Source of the DNA: Setoptus koraiensis
Taxonomy: Eukaryota; Arthropoda
Direction of reading: 5' to 3'
DNA length: 64,000 nucleotides
Assembly (NCBI GenBank): GCA_048013815.1
Contig: CM106586.1
Location: forward strand, 10,354,001 to 10,418,000
The notes under the pieces were generated by a model, which made no database searches, had not been told where the DNA came from, and saw only the letters and a program-made list of their open reading frames with translations. A program made the translations under genes and the position numbers. Shown piece by piece: positions 19,954 through 31,007 of the stretch (the first letter of the stretch is position 1; each line of letters starts with the position of its first letter).

Positions 19954-22799
19954 ACCCGGTCGTGTCATCAACAACAACAATCATCACCTTATGATCGATT
20001 TGCAACTCGCTATCGGCGCGCTGCCAGCGCCTATCGTCGTTCGCGACGAATCCACGCCGCTCGCTCCGATCGACGCGTTTCTCAGCTCATTTTATCGCTG
20101 CTCATTTTATTTTGGCTAAAATCGTCGCACTCACTCGCACTAATTTTCACCTCCAACAAACGCGCCGTGTGTCGGCGCCACTCGTGGAACTAATTCGCGA
20201 GCCAGATCAAAAGCTCACCTGAAAACTCAACACACAAACTCGCCACTCACACTGCAACTCGAACCAATTCCGACCCAAATTCAATTGTTCATCGCGCGCA
20301 CCACCAGAGGCTCTTTGTGGGTCCCATCGGCTCGCCGGCGACTTGTTCACTTCGCGAGTCCGTTGGCTAGCACCGCTAGTCGCGGCGCTGTCCAACGGCA
20401 TTGGCCGCTGGTCAGTGGGCAGCCATTAACAAACAATTGAGTCAATTTGGGCCACTTTGGCCCGAAACTGCCTGTGTGCCTGCACTGGGCCTACTACAGC
20501 GCCCTCTGTCTCTCGGAGCGACAATCTGCTGCTGGCAGCGTGTGACTCGCGAGCTGCGAGCGCTTCCCCGCCCCGACAAGCAGCCCGATCTGGTCGGGAG
20601 CCGGGCCGGAGCCCGAGCGAGCCCGATTTCGTTTTGCAATTCGAGCTTCACGTTCAGTTGCGCTTTCGGGTTTGGCCGCTCCGATTGAGCGGTGGTCAGC
20701 GCCGGTTCGGGCGCATCGGGCTACCGTGCGGGCAATGTCAAGTGAAAAGTTACGAGAGCTTCGATGAAAGAAACTGCTCGTTGGGCTTCTTTTGTGCATT
20801 GCGTCACATTGCGGCACAGTCGACCATCGGCTACCGAACGAAGCGACTTGGGCCGGTCGGACAACGATGGTCGCCGGCTCATTCACGCCTCATCTTGGTG
20901 TTTGTTTGTGCGTCTGACGGGCCGATGTCACTGTGTCGTTGTTGTCGTTGTTGCTGCTGCTGTTGTTGTTGTTGGCGTTGCTGTTGGCGTTGCTGTTGGC
21001 GTTGCTGTTGCTGCTGTTGTTGTGCAATTGCGACACCGGCGCGATTGCAAGTCGTGTTTGTTGTCGTGTTTGTTGTCGCGTTGTTGTCGTGTTGTTGTCG
21101 CGTTGCTGTCGTGCTGCTGTCGTGTTTGTTGTTGGCAGCGGCACAAAGTTGCAAATTGCCGGCCAGCTGACGGCGGCCGCCTGCGCGAACACAGTGGCTC
21201 AAGCGCAAGAATTCGCGCGGCTGTTCCGAGGCCGTTCGCGGCCGCGAACGGTGCCAGTCTCACCGAAGCGCCGCCAGTCCGAAAAGAACGCAAACAACAG
21301 CACTCACTCGCGGCCAGCAACAGGTAGGGGGAGGGGAACGCCCACTTCTCACAAGAGCGCCAATGGTAGTGTGAATTACAAAGTGATTCGTGGTGCTGTG
21401 TTCTTTTTGTGCGATTTTTGTGCTTCTTTCGCGCCGTTCGCAGCTTCTTCGTTCGGGCTGTTGGCTGCTTCTTTTTGCTGCCTCTTCGCAGCTCGCTCGC
21501 TTCTCGGCCGCTCGTCGTTTCTCGTGGCTGCCGGGCCGCCGCTGGCACGGCGCTCGGCGCGGCCGCGAGGTGTGCAAGTTGCCAAATTATAGAGCGGCTC
21601 GCTTCCTTTTTCTTTTGCTCTCTTCCTCTGTCGCTCTCTGTCAATCGTGTCTCTTTATGCTCGTCTTTGTGCTCGTCCTTGTGCTCGGCGCGGCGCGCGA
21701 GACTTGCGAGCGCCGGCCGGTTGGCCGACCCACTCATACCGACTCGGCGCGAAGACCGCCCAACTGCCCGCTGCGGCTGTTCGAGGGAGACTCGCAGGCG
21801 TCGCCAGTTGCGCGGCCCGCAACAGGCGGCGCACGCGATGCGACCGCGCCGCTGGCCGGCGCGTCGTGGCCGGTCGAGCCGAGCCGGGCGCTTGCACACG
21901 GCGAAAGGCGACGGGCGATAAGAGACGGGCGAAAGGCGTCGCTCGGCCGTGCGCAAAGTGCACGCAGCCGCCAACAAGTGAACGCAGATATTGCAAATGA
22001 TGGCAAAATATGGGCTGCCGCTCCGAGATTCTCGAACCGAGAATACCGAGAATGCGCTCCGAGAACCGAGAACCGAGAATGCGCTTCGAGAATCGAAGCG
22101 CTCGGAACGCACATTGCGACGGGCGCTTGGTTGGGCTGCGAGCGCCGAAGAGCGGCCGAACGCTCGGAACGGCCGAACTCGAAGAACGCACAGCCTCGAG
22201 AGAAGCCGAGAGAAGAAGAATTGCTGGCGTGTTACCATTAGTGTGCCAAAGGCAGTGTGCGACTCGCGAGCTCGCAATCGGGCCGCGGCGCCGCCAGTCG
22301 GTCTGCCAGCGACAGCAAGTGAAACCACCGATTCATCATTTGTTTGCATCGTCGTTTGCATCGTCGTTTGCATCGGTGGTTGCATCGGTGGTTGCGTCGT
22401 CCGTTCGCGTCGCTCGATGCTCGCATTCGCCTTCGAATGGCGATTGCGGGCTCGCTTGTGGAGCTTGCGCGAAGCTCGGCCGGCCGACGGGCTTGCGAAC
22501 CTTCGAAGCGCCGCCATTCGCCGCAACTTTCGACTTTGGCAGCCAATTGTTGCGAGACCTGACTCAATGGGGGCAGCCGTGTCTTTAGCAGGTTATTAGT
22601 CGTTATTAGTGCGTGCCGAGCGCCCACTAATAACGTAATCACTTTCTCGCCGGCAGCGCCACTGGACACCCGATCAATCTCGTGTGCGCCGGCGAACCGC
22701 AACGTTTGTTTGCGAGACAACACAATGCATGCTCGACAGTGTTATGATAACACGGCCCTTCGAAGCGACGGTTGCGCGTCCGAACTCGGAATTACTTTC

Positions 22800-22897
22800 A
22801 AAATTCGAATTTCGAATTTCCAGTTGCTTTACGAAATTCGAATTTCGAATTTCCAGTTACTTTACGAAATTCGAATTTCGAATTTTCAGTTACGAAC
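22800..22897. repeat. 33-bp tandem repeat with TTCGAATTTCGAA core, three copies
   Basis: Copies lie at 22800-22832, 22833-22865 and 22866-22897. Each has the near-palindromic core AATTCGAATTTCGAATT followed by CAGTTACTTTAC or a variant. It is an AT-rich island within very GC-rich sequence. The 33-bp period keeps reading frame, but no gene is evident. Confidence 0.85.
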
Positions 22898-23330
22898 GTC
22901 GAAACTCGAACTCGCGATTGCAAACTTCGAACGCGAACCTCGAACGCGAGCGTCTGCGGCGAACTGCGAACGCGAGCGTCCACAGCTCGTGCGGCTGCGG
23001 CCGATTGCGCGATCCGGAGATTCGAAGATTCGATGATTCGAAGCTTCGGAGATTGGCGAAGATTCGCAAACGCACGGCCGGTCGTGGCCTCATTTGGCGT
23101 TGCGCTCCCACAGCGGCCGCATTAGGTGGCTATTAGCGCGTTATTAGCGCAATAATTACACAAAACTGTTGGCCGGGCGTCCCGGTGTCTGGCGGTTCAT
23201 TGTGTGCACTTGCCCTACACAATGAATCGGCCCGATTGGCCGCGATCGGCGCATCGGGCGGCGCGGCGCAATTGTGTCTGCGGCGATCGCGAATCCCATT
23301 CGATGTTTGGTTTCATCGGTTCCATTCGAT

Positions 23331-23380
23331 TGTGTTGGATTGTGTTGGATTGTGTTGGATTGTGTCGGATTGTGCCGGAG
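23331..23380. repeat. 10-bp tandem repeat, five copies
   Basis: TGTGTTGGAT is repeated at 23331, 23341 and 23351, then as TGTGTCGGAT and TGTGCCGGAG. Variation increases toward one end. Confidence 0.85.
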
Positions 23381-23892
23381 AGCGGCGCAGCACGAAGCAA
23401 CAAATGGAAGCACCTGAGGAATTTCAATTACATGTTCGTGCGGGCCGGCCGAGCCTGATCGATGTTTCGTTTGTGTGAGTGCGTCGTTTCTTTTCTCCGT
23501 TCGCCGGGCTTCTCTCAGAGAAGTTCTCTGGCTGCCGAGAAAGGCCCAAAAGTGGCTGTGAGAGCCAATGGTGCACTACAGATAATAAATTGCATGTCGT
23601 CGTTGTCGGCCGGCCGTGTTTCGTGTCAGCGTGCCGCTGGTGTCGCTGTTGATTAATCATGTTTGCGTTATCAATTGGATCGATTAGCGCCCATCATTGA
23701 ATCGCAGGGAATCGCGGCGAGAATCGCGGGGCCTAATTACTAATTAGGCGCAGCTTGTTCCCGTGTTCAAGCTGTGCCGTTTTGTTGTTCGCACCATCGT
23801 TGGCATCGCATGCAATCGTTGCATTGTTACAATGCGTGCTCCGCGTCAACTTATAGCCAACAGCGCACAATGGAGCGGTACAGGTGCGCGGC

Positions 23893-23944
23893 GGCACAGG
23901 TAACACTTCTGGGCACAGGTAACACTTCTGGGCACAGGTAACAG
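23893..23944. repeat. 19-bp tandem repeat carrying CAGGTAAC
   Basis: The unit GGCACAGGTAACACTTCTG occurs at 23893-23911 and 23912-23930, with a partial copy from 23931. Each unit carries CAGGTAA. Confidence 0.85.
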
Positions 23945-24548
23945 TCGCTTGACACTTGCTCGCGATGTGTCGCCGGGCGCCGCCCGGCGCACCGAGCCGC
24001 ACCGGACCGAGCCGAGCCGGGCCGGGCCTGGCCGCTCCGCGAGTGCCCACGTGAACGCGGCGCCCGCGTGAACGGGCACCGCGGACACCAAGGTCATTGC
24101 TTCGGCGCGCCGTTCATCCGCAAAGTGGGTCAGCGCACACTGACAGATGATCCATCTGACAATTGTGAGATGAACGAGCGCTCGAAACGGTCGCGCAAAG
24201 TGCAAGCGGATGATGCTATTTTGGGCAGCGAGGCCCCCGTGTTTATTTATATTTTTTATCCATTTTATTTTTCGTTTTCACTATGAAACGAGTGACACGA
24301 AACGGGCTGATGTGTACTGTCGCTCGTCGGTGCAACTGTCAACTGTCAGCAGGGCACATGTGACACAGGTGAAAATTGGCTCGAATCATTCCTTTGCTCG
24401 GCACTCAATAATAATCAACAATAATAGTATTCGGAAAGCTGCAAAAACACGCCAGAAAGCAGCGCATATTTTTGAAAATAAATACACAAACATCTGATCA
24501 CTAACATTTGACATCTGATTGCTGTCACAAATTGAATGGACTGACCGA

Positions 24549-26114
24549 ATGGACGATCGCACAGCAATTATGGACAACAGCGGCGAGCTCGCCCGCTCGG
24601 ACGAGTCCGCCGACGGCGACCCGTCGGCCGGCGCGCACTTCCAACGGGCCGGCGGACAATTGCAACGGGCCGGAGACTCGCTGACAGAAACGGGCGACTC
24701 GCTGACAGAAACGGGCGACTCGCGGACAGAAACGGGCGAGCTAGCGAATGTCGCCGGCCAGCAGTGGCACGCGAAGCGCGACACGTTTCGAAGCACCCAG
24801 TCGAATTTCGAAGACTCCTCGCCCGAACACGACCCGTCCGACGCACATTTATCCGGCAAAAACTGGCCTGACTCATCCGGCGAACACTGGCCCGAATTGT
24901 CTGACGAAAAGTGGTCAGACTTGTCGGGCGAAAATTCGCCGGACAAGCATTCGCCGGACAAGAATACGTCGAACGAGAATTCGCCGGACAGAAATTCGCC
25001 GGACGAGAATTGTTCGGCTCGCACAAACCAAGCCAATGTAAACTTTGAGCGGGCCTGCCAGCAGCTCATCGCGAGCGCCGTCGACAAACTCAAACAGACG
25101 GGCCTCATAGACGCCAGAGACAGCCCCGAGCGGCAGCGCATCATTTTGGCCCTGGTGGCGGGACTCGTAACGACTGTTTTATTAATTGTTTTCATAGCTG
25201 TGTGTGTGTGTGTGACGGGCACCGGAAACGGCGACAACGGCGACCACAACGACGACCACAAGGTGCAACAAGAGACAGTGCGAAGGCTCGAGTCGCTAAT
25301 TGAGCGCGTCAATTTATTGGACAGTGCACTGTCGCAAGAGGGCGACAAACAGTTTTTGCAGCAACTCCAACAATTAATATCCGTGTACGCCGTTGTCAAG
25401 CTGAAAGTGAGCTCGGCAAAACAGTTCTTGTCCAGCGTAAAGGGGGCCGTGAACAGTGAAATGGTCAGACTCAACGCAACCACTGCCACCGGCCAGCAAA
25501 CGGGCGACGCAACAGGTGAGCAGCAGCAACAACAACAACATAACGGCACCATTGACGACAAATACAAATTGGCATTTTTGTTTCAGCCGTTGAACGTCAC
25601 GAGCCCCGTGCCAGCGACAACAGCTGACAGCAGCACCGATGACAGCGGGCACCAGTCGACGGGTGGAGGCGCGACGGGCGACGCCGAGACACAAGCGGAC
25701 GAACAGGCAACCATTGAAACAAAATTGTTGCTCGAGACAAAACAAAATCAACAAAAACAATTGCAGTCGCTGCTGAACGGCTACGAATCAGAGATTGGGG
25801 CCATATATGAGGCCATCGAAAAGTCGTACGACCGAAGGCATCGCGTGGGCGAATGTCTCAACGGCAACATCGACAACCACAGCAACAACAAAAACGCCCC
25901 CGTAAATGGAGAAAAAGAACAGGGAGAAAACGACGACAGTGAACTGTTTGCGCGAACAGTGGCCAAATTGCGCCAGGAGCCCATCGACTTGGACCAGTGC
26001 ATCGCGTGGCTCCAGTTGTACGACACGGGCCTCAACGGGCCGGGACAGCGGTCGACGGGCGGCCCCCACGGCAAGCAAGCCAAGGACACTTCCGGTCAGG
26101 ACGGATCGCTCTAA
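24549..26114 (+). CDS. Orphan single-pass (type II) membrane protein with acidic repeat N-terminus
   Basis: This gene is not recognised. A single open exon from the ATG at 24549 encodes 521 residues. The cytoplasmic N-terminus (about 1-197) is acidic, with two repeat sets: DSLTETG-like units from a 24-bp repeat (about 24670-24735) and SPDKN/SPDEN-like pentads from a 15-bp repeat (about 24935-25015). One strong membrane segment lies at about 198-222 (ILALVAGLVTTVLLIVFIAV), preceded by SPERQR, so the positive-inside rule favours N-in topology. The C-terminal ~300 residues have predicted coiled coil (VRRLESLIERVNLLDSALSQ) and sequons NATT, NGTI and NVTS, in keeping with an extracellular or luminal position. 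Codon use is uniform over its length and opposite-strand frames are shorter, which supports real coding. Function is unknown. Confidence 0.62.
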   Translation: MDDRTAIMDNSGELARSDESADGDPSAGAHFQRAGGQLQRAGDSLTETGDSLTETGDSRTETGELANVAGQQWHAKRDTFRSTQSNFEDSSPEHDPSDAHLSGKNWPDSSGEHWPELSDEKWSDLSGENSPDKHSPDKNTSNENSPDRNSPDENCSARTNQANVNFERACQQLIASAVDKLKQTGLIDARDSPERQRIILALVAGLVTTVLLIVFIAVCVCVTGTGNGDNGDHNDDHKVQQETVRRLESLIERVNLLDSALSQEGDKQFLQQLQQLISVYAVVKLKVSSAKQFLSSVKGAVNSEMVRLNATTATGQQTGDATGEQQQQQQHNGTIDDKYKLAFLFQPLNVTSPVPATTADSSTDDSGHQSTGGGATGDAETQADEQATIETKLLLETKQNQQKQLQSLLNGYESEIGAIYEAIEKSYDRRHRVGECLNGNIDNHSNNKNAPVNGEKEQGENDDSELFARTVAKLRQEPIDLDQCIAWLQLYDTGLNGPGQRSTGGPHGKQAKDTSGQDGSL

Positions 26115-27887
26115 TGCAACAACAACAACAACAACAATAATAATGATTACACAATCACACAATAACAATAATTGATTGCGTGTCTCGCTGGCTCGATCGA
26201 GCGCCGTTGCACCCTGGCTAACAAAGCCCTGTAAGGCAAAGTTTTTTTTTTTTAAAAGTTTATAAAATAGTTTGATAATATATTTATAATTCTGATTGCG
26301 TCATCATTGTGTTTGTGCTCAAATTGTGCCAGGCGCAAATTAAATCGAGCAGCGATGCCACAGGTAACAGGTAACAGGTTGTTGTTGTCTTTGCGGCCGT
26401 CGGTCGGCCGCACGGTCACGATGAGCAATGGCGGCCGCTGGCACGCTCGCTCGCACACACGAATTAATCATTACATAACAAACAACAATGATACACCATT
26501 CAGACTGGAACCACCTGATGATTTCGATCGATCAATCCGCTCCATTAGTGCGTCTGTTGGTCTGTCCGTCGCTCTGTCCGTCGGCCCGTCGCTCTGTCCG
26601 CCGGTCCGTCGGTGTTTGCGTCGCCGCGCGGCGGTTCTGTCCGCCGCCCGATCGCCGGCTTCTCTGGCTTCGCTGACTTGGCCGGCTTCGCTGGCCGCTC
26701 CGACTGTGCGATCGCCGGATCATGCGGGCGGCCAGTGTTGCGTCACTGTTAGCGCGACAGAGACACAGTTGGCAGCGGCAACACAAACCAACAAACGATG
26801 TTTGGGGCGCATCTTCATTGCAGACGTCGCTGGCGCAGCCGGCGCGGCTATTAGTTGGGCGATAATTGCTGCCAATTGGCGGCCGTCGCATTCGAACGCA
26901 TTCTCGTTCCAAGTCGCTCCGTCGGCCGCCGTTCGAAGTCGCTCTGTCGGCCAGCGTTCTGTTGGCCAGCGTTCGAATTGCGCCTTGTAGGCGCTGTGTT
27001 GCGAATGCGCCATTCGAACAGTGCCCATTAGTTGGCACTTTGCGAGAAATTGTTTGTTGTTGTTGCCTGTTGGCCAAAACAAATCATCAGCGCCGACCAC
27101 AATCACTGACCAACAGCGTCCACTTTTTGTGTGGTCTTGCCGTGATGCCTTTCGCCCAGCGACCCGCAACAGATTTGTGTTTTTGCTGCTGCCAAATCGA
27201 CCAATATCCAGCCAATGTCCAGCCGATAGCCGCCGATGTTGCGTTGTTGTGCCGGCCAACAGCCGACAGCCAGCGGCCGGCGCAACAAGGCAACATGCAC
27301 GCCCACCTCGCCGCGAACGCTTCTTTCAGTGCGACTGCAACATGCTCTCGAGTGTCCAGCTCACCTGTCGAACTTCATCATGCACACACAATTATAGGTA
27401 TTTGTGCGTGTGTGTGTGTGTGTGCCGAAGAAGAGCAAAACAATTTCTTGTTTTGGCCGGTTGTTGTTTTTTCGCGCTTGTCGCTGTTGTTGTTGTTGCT
27501 GTTGTTGCAATTGGCGCTTGTTGCAGCTCGAATTTGTCTGTTTATCGATTTGCAGATTGCTCCGCGGCGATAAACACACACACACATGCTGCAGCAAAGG
27601 CAAGCAAACGGTAGGCATCGGTGTCAGTGGCAACATTGGCAAGCTGTCAATTTGTTGTTGTTATGTCATATCAATGTTGCGCATCGCATTCATTGCTGAC
27701 CACTGGCGCACTCTCTTCGGCCAGCACCTGTCCGACTGACCGCGCCGGCTTACCTGTGTCCGCTTCGGCTTACCTGTGCCCACCTCGGCGCTTGCCTGCG
27801 CGCCGCAACAGTCACTGTTGAACAATGTCAATATTTATACCGAGTGCCACTGTCGGCTGGTGTGTGTGTGTCGGTTGTTGCCACCAG

Positions 27888-27977
27888 CCACAGGTGAGTC
27901 GCCGGCCACAGGTGAGTCGCCGGCCACAGGTGAGTCGCCGGCCACAGGTGAGTCGCTATCCACAGGTGAGTTGCTGG
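27888..27977. repeat. 18-bp tandem repeat carrying CAGGTGAGT, five copies
   Basis: The unit CCACAGGTGAGTCGCCGG starts at 27888, 27906, 27924 and 27942, with a diverged fifth copy at 27960. Each copy holds an E-box (CAGGTG) that is also a near-ideal splice donor (CAG/GTGAGT). Confidence 0.9.
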
Positions 27978-28319
27978 CGACACTTGCCCGCGTTGCGGAC
28001 GAACCTCGGGCCTCTCCCTCCGTGCCCGCGCGTCCGCACTCACCGGGCATGCGCTGCCGGTCGCTCCCGCACTCACCCGGCGGGCGCTGCAAGTCGCTTG
28101 CGGTCGCTCCCGAACGCCCCCGAGTTGCTGCCGGGTCCGAGCGACAGTCGCTGCGAACCAGGCAGCGAGCCCGGGAGGGGCCCGAAGAGGCCGATGGACG
28201 CTGTAAGTGGCAGATGACATGCCCGTACGGATGTGCGGAGCCGGCTGAGACGGGCCGCGGTGTATACGGGCAATGTGTGTACTGGCGCGGGCGGACGGGC
28301 AGGCACTCTGTTTGAAACA

Positions 28320-28350
28320 ACTTGCGGGCCACAAGTTGTGGCCCGCAAGT
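28320..28350. repeat. Perfect 14-bp inverted repeat with 3-nt loop
   Basis: ACTTGCGGGCCACA (28320-28333) and TGTGGCCCGCAAGT (28337-28350) are exact reverse complements around AGT. The right arm continues into a 12-bp direct repeat (GTGGCCCGCAA). Confidence 0.9.
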
Positions 28351-29401
28351 GGCCCGCAAGTGGCCCGCGAGTGACTTTGTTTGGCACTGACGGGGGGCGT
28401 GGGCGAGACGGGAAATTGAGACGATACAGGCACAATGTGCGTCCGATTGGCGCAGTGTTTGCAGTGTCGCACGAGGGCCCAAAGTGTTGCGGGCGCACGA
28501 GCGCCGGCCAAAGCGGCGAGCGGCGGCCCGAGCCAAACGACAGCGACGGCGCGAAAATGGGGCGGTCCCCCGACACCTCGTGCAGCTCGTATCACCTGGC
28601 TGCGGGGGACAAAGCGAGTGATCGTGTAGCACGCATTCTTTTTGTTTGCAATTGGCACTTTGGGCCAATTTGGCCGCGTGTTGGCAGCGCGTATCTATTA
28701 TTATCTGGTGGCACTCGTGCGAACGTTTGTGTGTATAATGAGTCGCTTCGATGATGAGACGAACACAAAACAAACGAGCTGACGTTCGCGCCGAGAGCGC
28801 CGCTCGGGCGAGCCGACAATCGCCGATCGCCGATTGTCCGAACCTCGGGCTGAGAACCGCGAACCGCGAGCTGAGAGCCGAGAGCCGCGAATCGCGAATC
28901 GCCAGCCGAGAGCTGCGAATCGAGTGAGTTCCCAATCGAACGGTTCGAGTGAGAAAGTCAAATCTCTGGCCGCTTTGTTTGCGCTTGGGCACGCGCAAAC
29001 AACCTATAGACTGCACAGTGCACACGGTGCTCGTGGCATATAGGCGACACAACAATGGCGAGCAGCAACAAAAAACACACTTTCGGCGCAGTGCGACCGT
29101 TGTGGCGCAGCGCGACCGCTGTGGCGCACAGCAAACACCGGGTAACGGCGGCGACGGCAAGCGCCGGGTAGGGGGACAGACGGGCCGGCCCGGCCCGGAT
29201 TAGCGGTACCAGATGATGCGGCACCAGATGAGCGGCAGCGGCCGGCCGGCGAGAGGCGGCCCGCTAATGAGCACTTGCGAGTGGCCAGTTGGGACGCGGC
29301 AGGATGTCGGCGCAACTACGTGACCGGTGCGGCCGCCTCTCGGTCTGTCGGTCTGTCGGTCTGTCGCTCGTGTCGCGTCGCTCGGGTCGCGGCGCTCGGA
29401 T

Positions 29402-29487
29402 CGCCTCTTGGTCTATCTGCGGCTCGTATCGCGTTGCCCGCGACGCAGCCAGCGGCGCGATGCGAGCCGCAGATAGACTAAGAGGCG
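29402..29487 (+). ncRNA. Candidate hairpin RNA: 36-bp stem, 14-nt loop
   Basis: Arms 29402-29437 and 29452-29487 pair along their full length in plus-strand RNA, with 32 Watson-Crick pairs and four G-U wobbles (29410-29479, 29427-29462, 29434-29455, 29435-29454) and no bulge. The loop is 29438-29451. The 86-nt size suits an animal microRNA precursor. The strand is chosen because all four non-Watson-Crick positions are G-U in the plus transcript and would be A-C mismatches in the minus transcript. Alternatives are a recent palindromic duplication or a small inverted-repeat element. No expression evidence is available. Confidence 0.4.
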
Positions 29488-30855
29488 TCATAATTAACAC
29501 TATTAACGCGGTAATCACGATATGTAATTATTTGCACGTACCGGCCGCCGCGGAGGAGCTGCCGTTGTTGCAATTTGTTCCTGTTCGTGTTCTTTTGCAC
29601 AACGCACACACACACACACGCCAGCCGCACAAAGAAAAGAAGCCGCGTCACCTTTCCAGCGCGCGTCCGAATTTTCGAAAATTCGAACATTCGAGCGTCC
29701 GAGCGTCCGAGCGTCCGAACGTCCGAGCGCCCGAGCGTTCGAACTCGAAGCCGCGGCCAATTCAGCTGCCGCTCGTCGGTTGTTGCCGTTAATTGCAAAT
29801 CATAATTTGCGCCATTAGAGCCCATTAAGTCGGCCCTCTCGCCAGCTGACCGGTGCATATGCGCATGATGCAAAGTATATTTGTATTTAACAGTATACAA
29901 GTAATAAGTAAGTAAGTAATATTTGTATTATTATTGTGAGTGCACGGGCCGCCAAATGGAGCGAGCCGCGCCGCCGACCGCCTGTTGCCCGTGATCGCCC
30001 GCAACATTCAGCGCGTTCAATGTGTCGGCCCGCCGCGGCCCGCACCAGCGCCGCACCATCCGCGCTCACAAGTCAGGACTCAGTCATGACTCACAAATCC
30101 GATCAAACATGACGATGCTCAGCTGACCTCACCTGGCGGCCCGACCGGCCGACATCGGGGCGTCAGAGATGGCGCAGCGACGTGCTCAAATGGCGATACT
30201 GTAACTTGTAAATATTGTAATTGGCCGGCGGCAGCTTGCGGCTCGCTATCACAACAATCGTATGATATTGTATGTTTACAATAATTATCTGCACAATCAT
30301 TATTATATTATCGCTTTGTAAACAGTTGACTCACAGCTCACAGTTGAGCGTTTGCCCGGAAGGGGAGTGGCGCTCGCGTCGCGGCCGGTCCGCGTCGGCA
30401 CTCGGTCAGCCGGGCTCGGTGCCGATTTGCCGACCGAGTTCAGGCTTTCAGACTCACAGAGTCAGGTTACTAATCAAGTGAGGCCCAGAGAAACAACGAC
30501 GCCAAAACAGCTGAGCGGTGCAGAGCTGTCATGGCTGTCAGTGGCCGATGTTGTGCGAGTCATCAGCTGGTCGCGTTGTCGTCGCTGTCGGCGTTGTCGC
30601 TGTCGGTGTCGGTGTTGTTGTTGTCGGCGTTCCTGTGGATTTAGCCAGAGCAAAAGAAGCGAGCCGCTGCCAGAGTACGCACTTCCTGTGTTACGTCAGC
30701 CGGCTGCCGCTGTGTCGAGCAGCGGCGGCGGCGACTGTTTGCGCGGATTAGCCGCAAACATACGCCACTGGCGGCGCTGGCTGGATGGATTAGTCGGGCT
30801 CGCATGTAAATAAGCGGCTCAGCGCGGCTGCCCGATGGCGCCGGCAGAGCGCCGA

Positions 30856-30930
30856 GGTGTCTGACGAGGCGTCCGACGAGGTGTCCGACGAGGTGTCCGA
30901 CGAGGTGTCTGACGAGGTGTCTGAAGGGCC
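30856..30930. repeat. 15-bp tandem repeat, five copies
   Basis: The unit GAGGTGTCCGACGAG and close variants repeat about five times. In one frame it would read VSDE-type repeats, but no surrounding gene supports translation. Confidence 0.8.
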
Positions 30931-30957
30931 GGCCGAGACAGTGGGATTAGTGGCTTG

Positions 30958-31007
30958 TGTCGGAATTCTCGCTTCGAAGCGGGCGGTTTGCGGCGAGAAT
31001 TCCGACA
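30958..31007. repeat. Inverted repeat, 15-bp perfect outer stem
   Basis: TGTCGGAATTCTCGC (30958-30972) pairs with GCGAGAATTCCGACA (30993-31007). In plus-strand RNA a U-G pair and, after one mismatch, four more pairs extend it inward and leave an 8-nt loop. Confidence 0.8.

Larger units (their letters stand above)
17085..24548. other. Intergenic region between foxB and the orphan membrane protein gene
   Basis: No gene could be supported in these 7.5 kb. The first 1 kb is the likely proximal promoter of foxB. Beyond about 20.4 kb the sequence is strongly GC- and CpG-rich and poor in stop codons on both strands, so long overlapping open frames arise (one spans 20928-22526 on the minus strand). 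These have Arg/Ala/Ser-rich, low-complexity translations and no domain. Tandem repeats and hairpins in this stretch are listed separately. Confidence 0.6.

Noticed and set aside
20928-22526. 532-codon open frame on the minus strand
   Set aside because: The translation is Arg/Ala/Ser-rich with repeat-derived Thr and Gln tails and no domain. Long frames exist on the other strand and in other frames of the same DNA, which points to local lack of stop codons rather than coding.
22800-22897. Heat-shock elements in the TTCGAA repeats
   Set aside because: GAA and TTC blocks are not at the 2-base spacing HSF needs.
27835-29160. 441-codon open frame on the minus strand
   Set aside because: It covers the 18-bp CAGGTGAG minisatellite and a palindrome, overlaps several other long frames, and has a low-complexity Arg/Ser/Pro/Cys-rich translation with no recognisable fold.
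29402-29487. tRNA or other classical structured RNA gene
   Set aside because: There is no cloverleaf, and no A-box or B-box. The structure is one plain stem-loop, so only a hairpin RNA or palindromic duplication fits.
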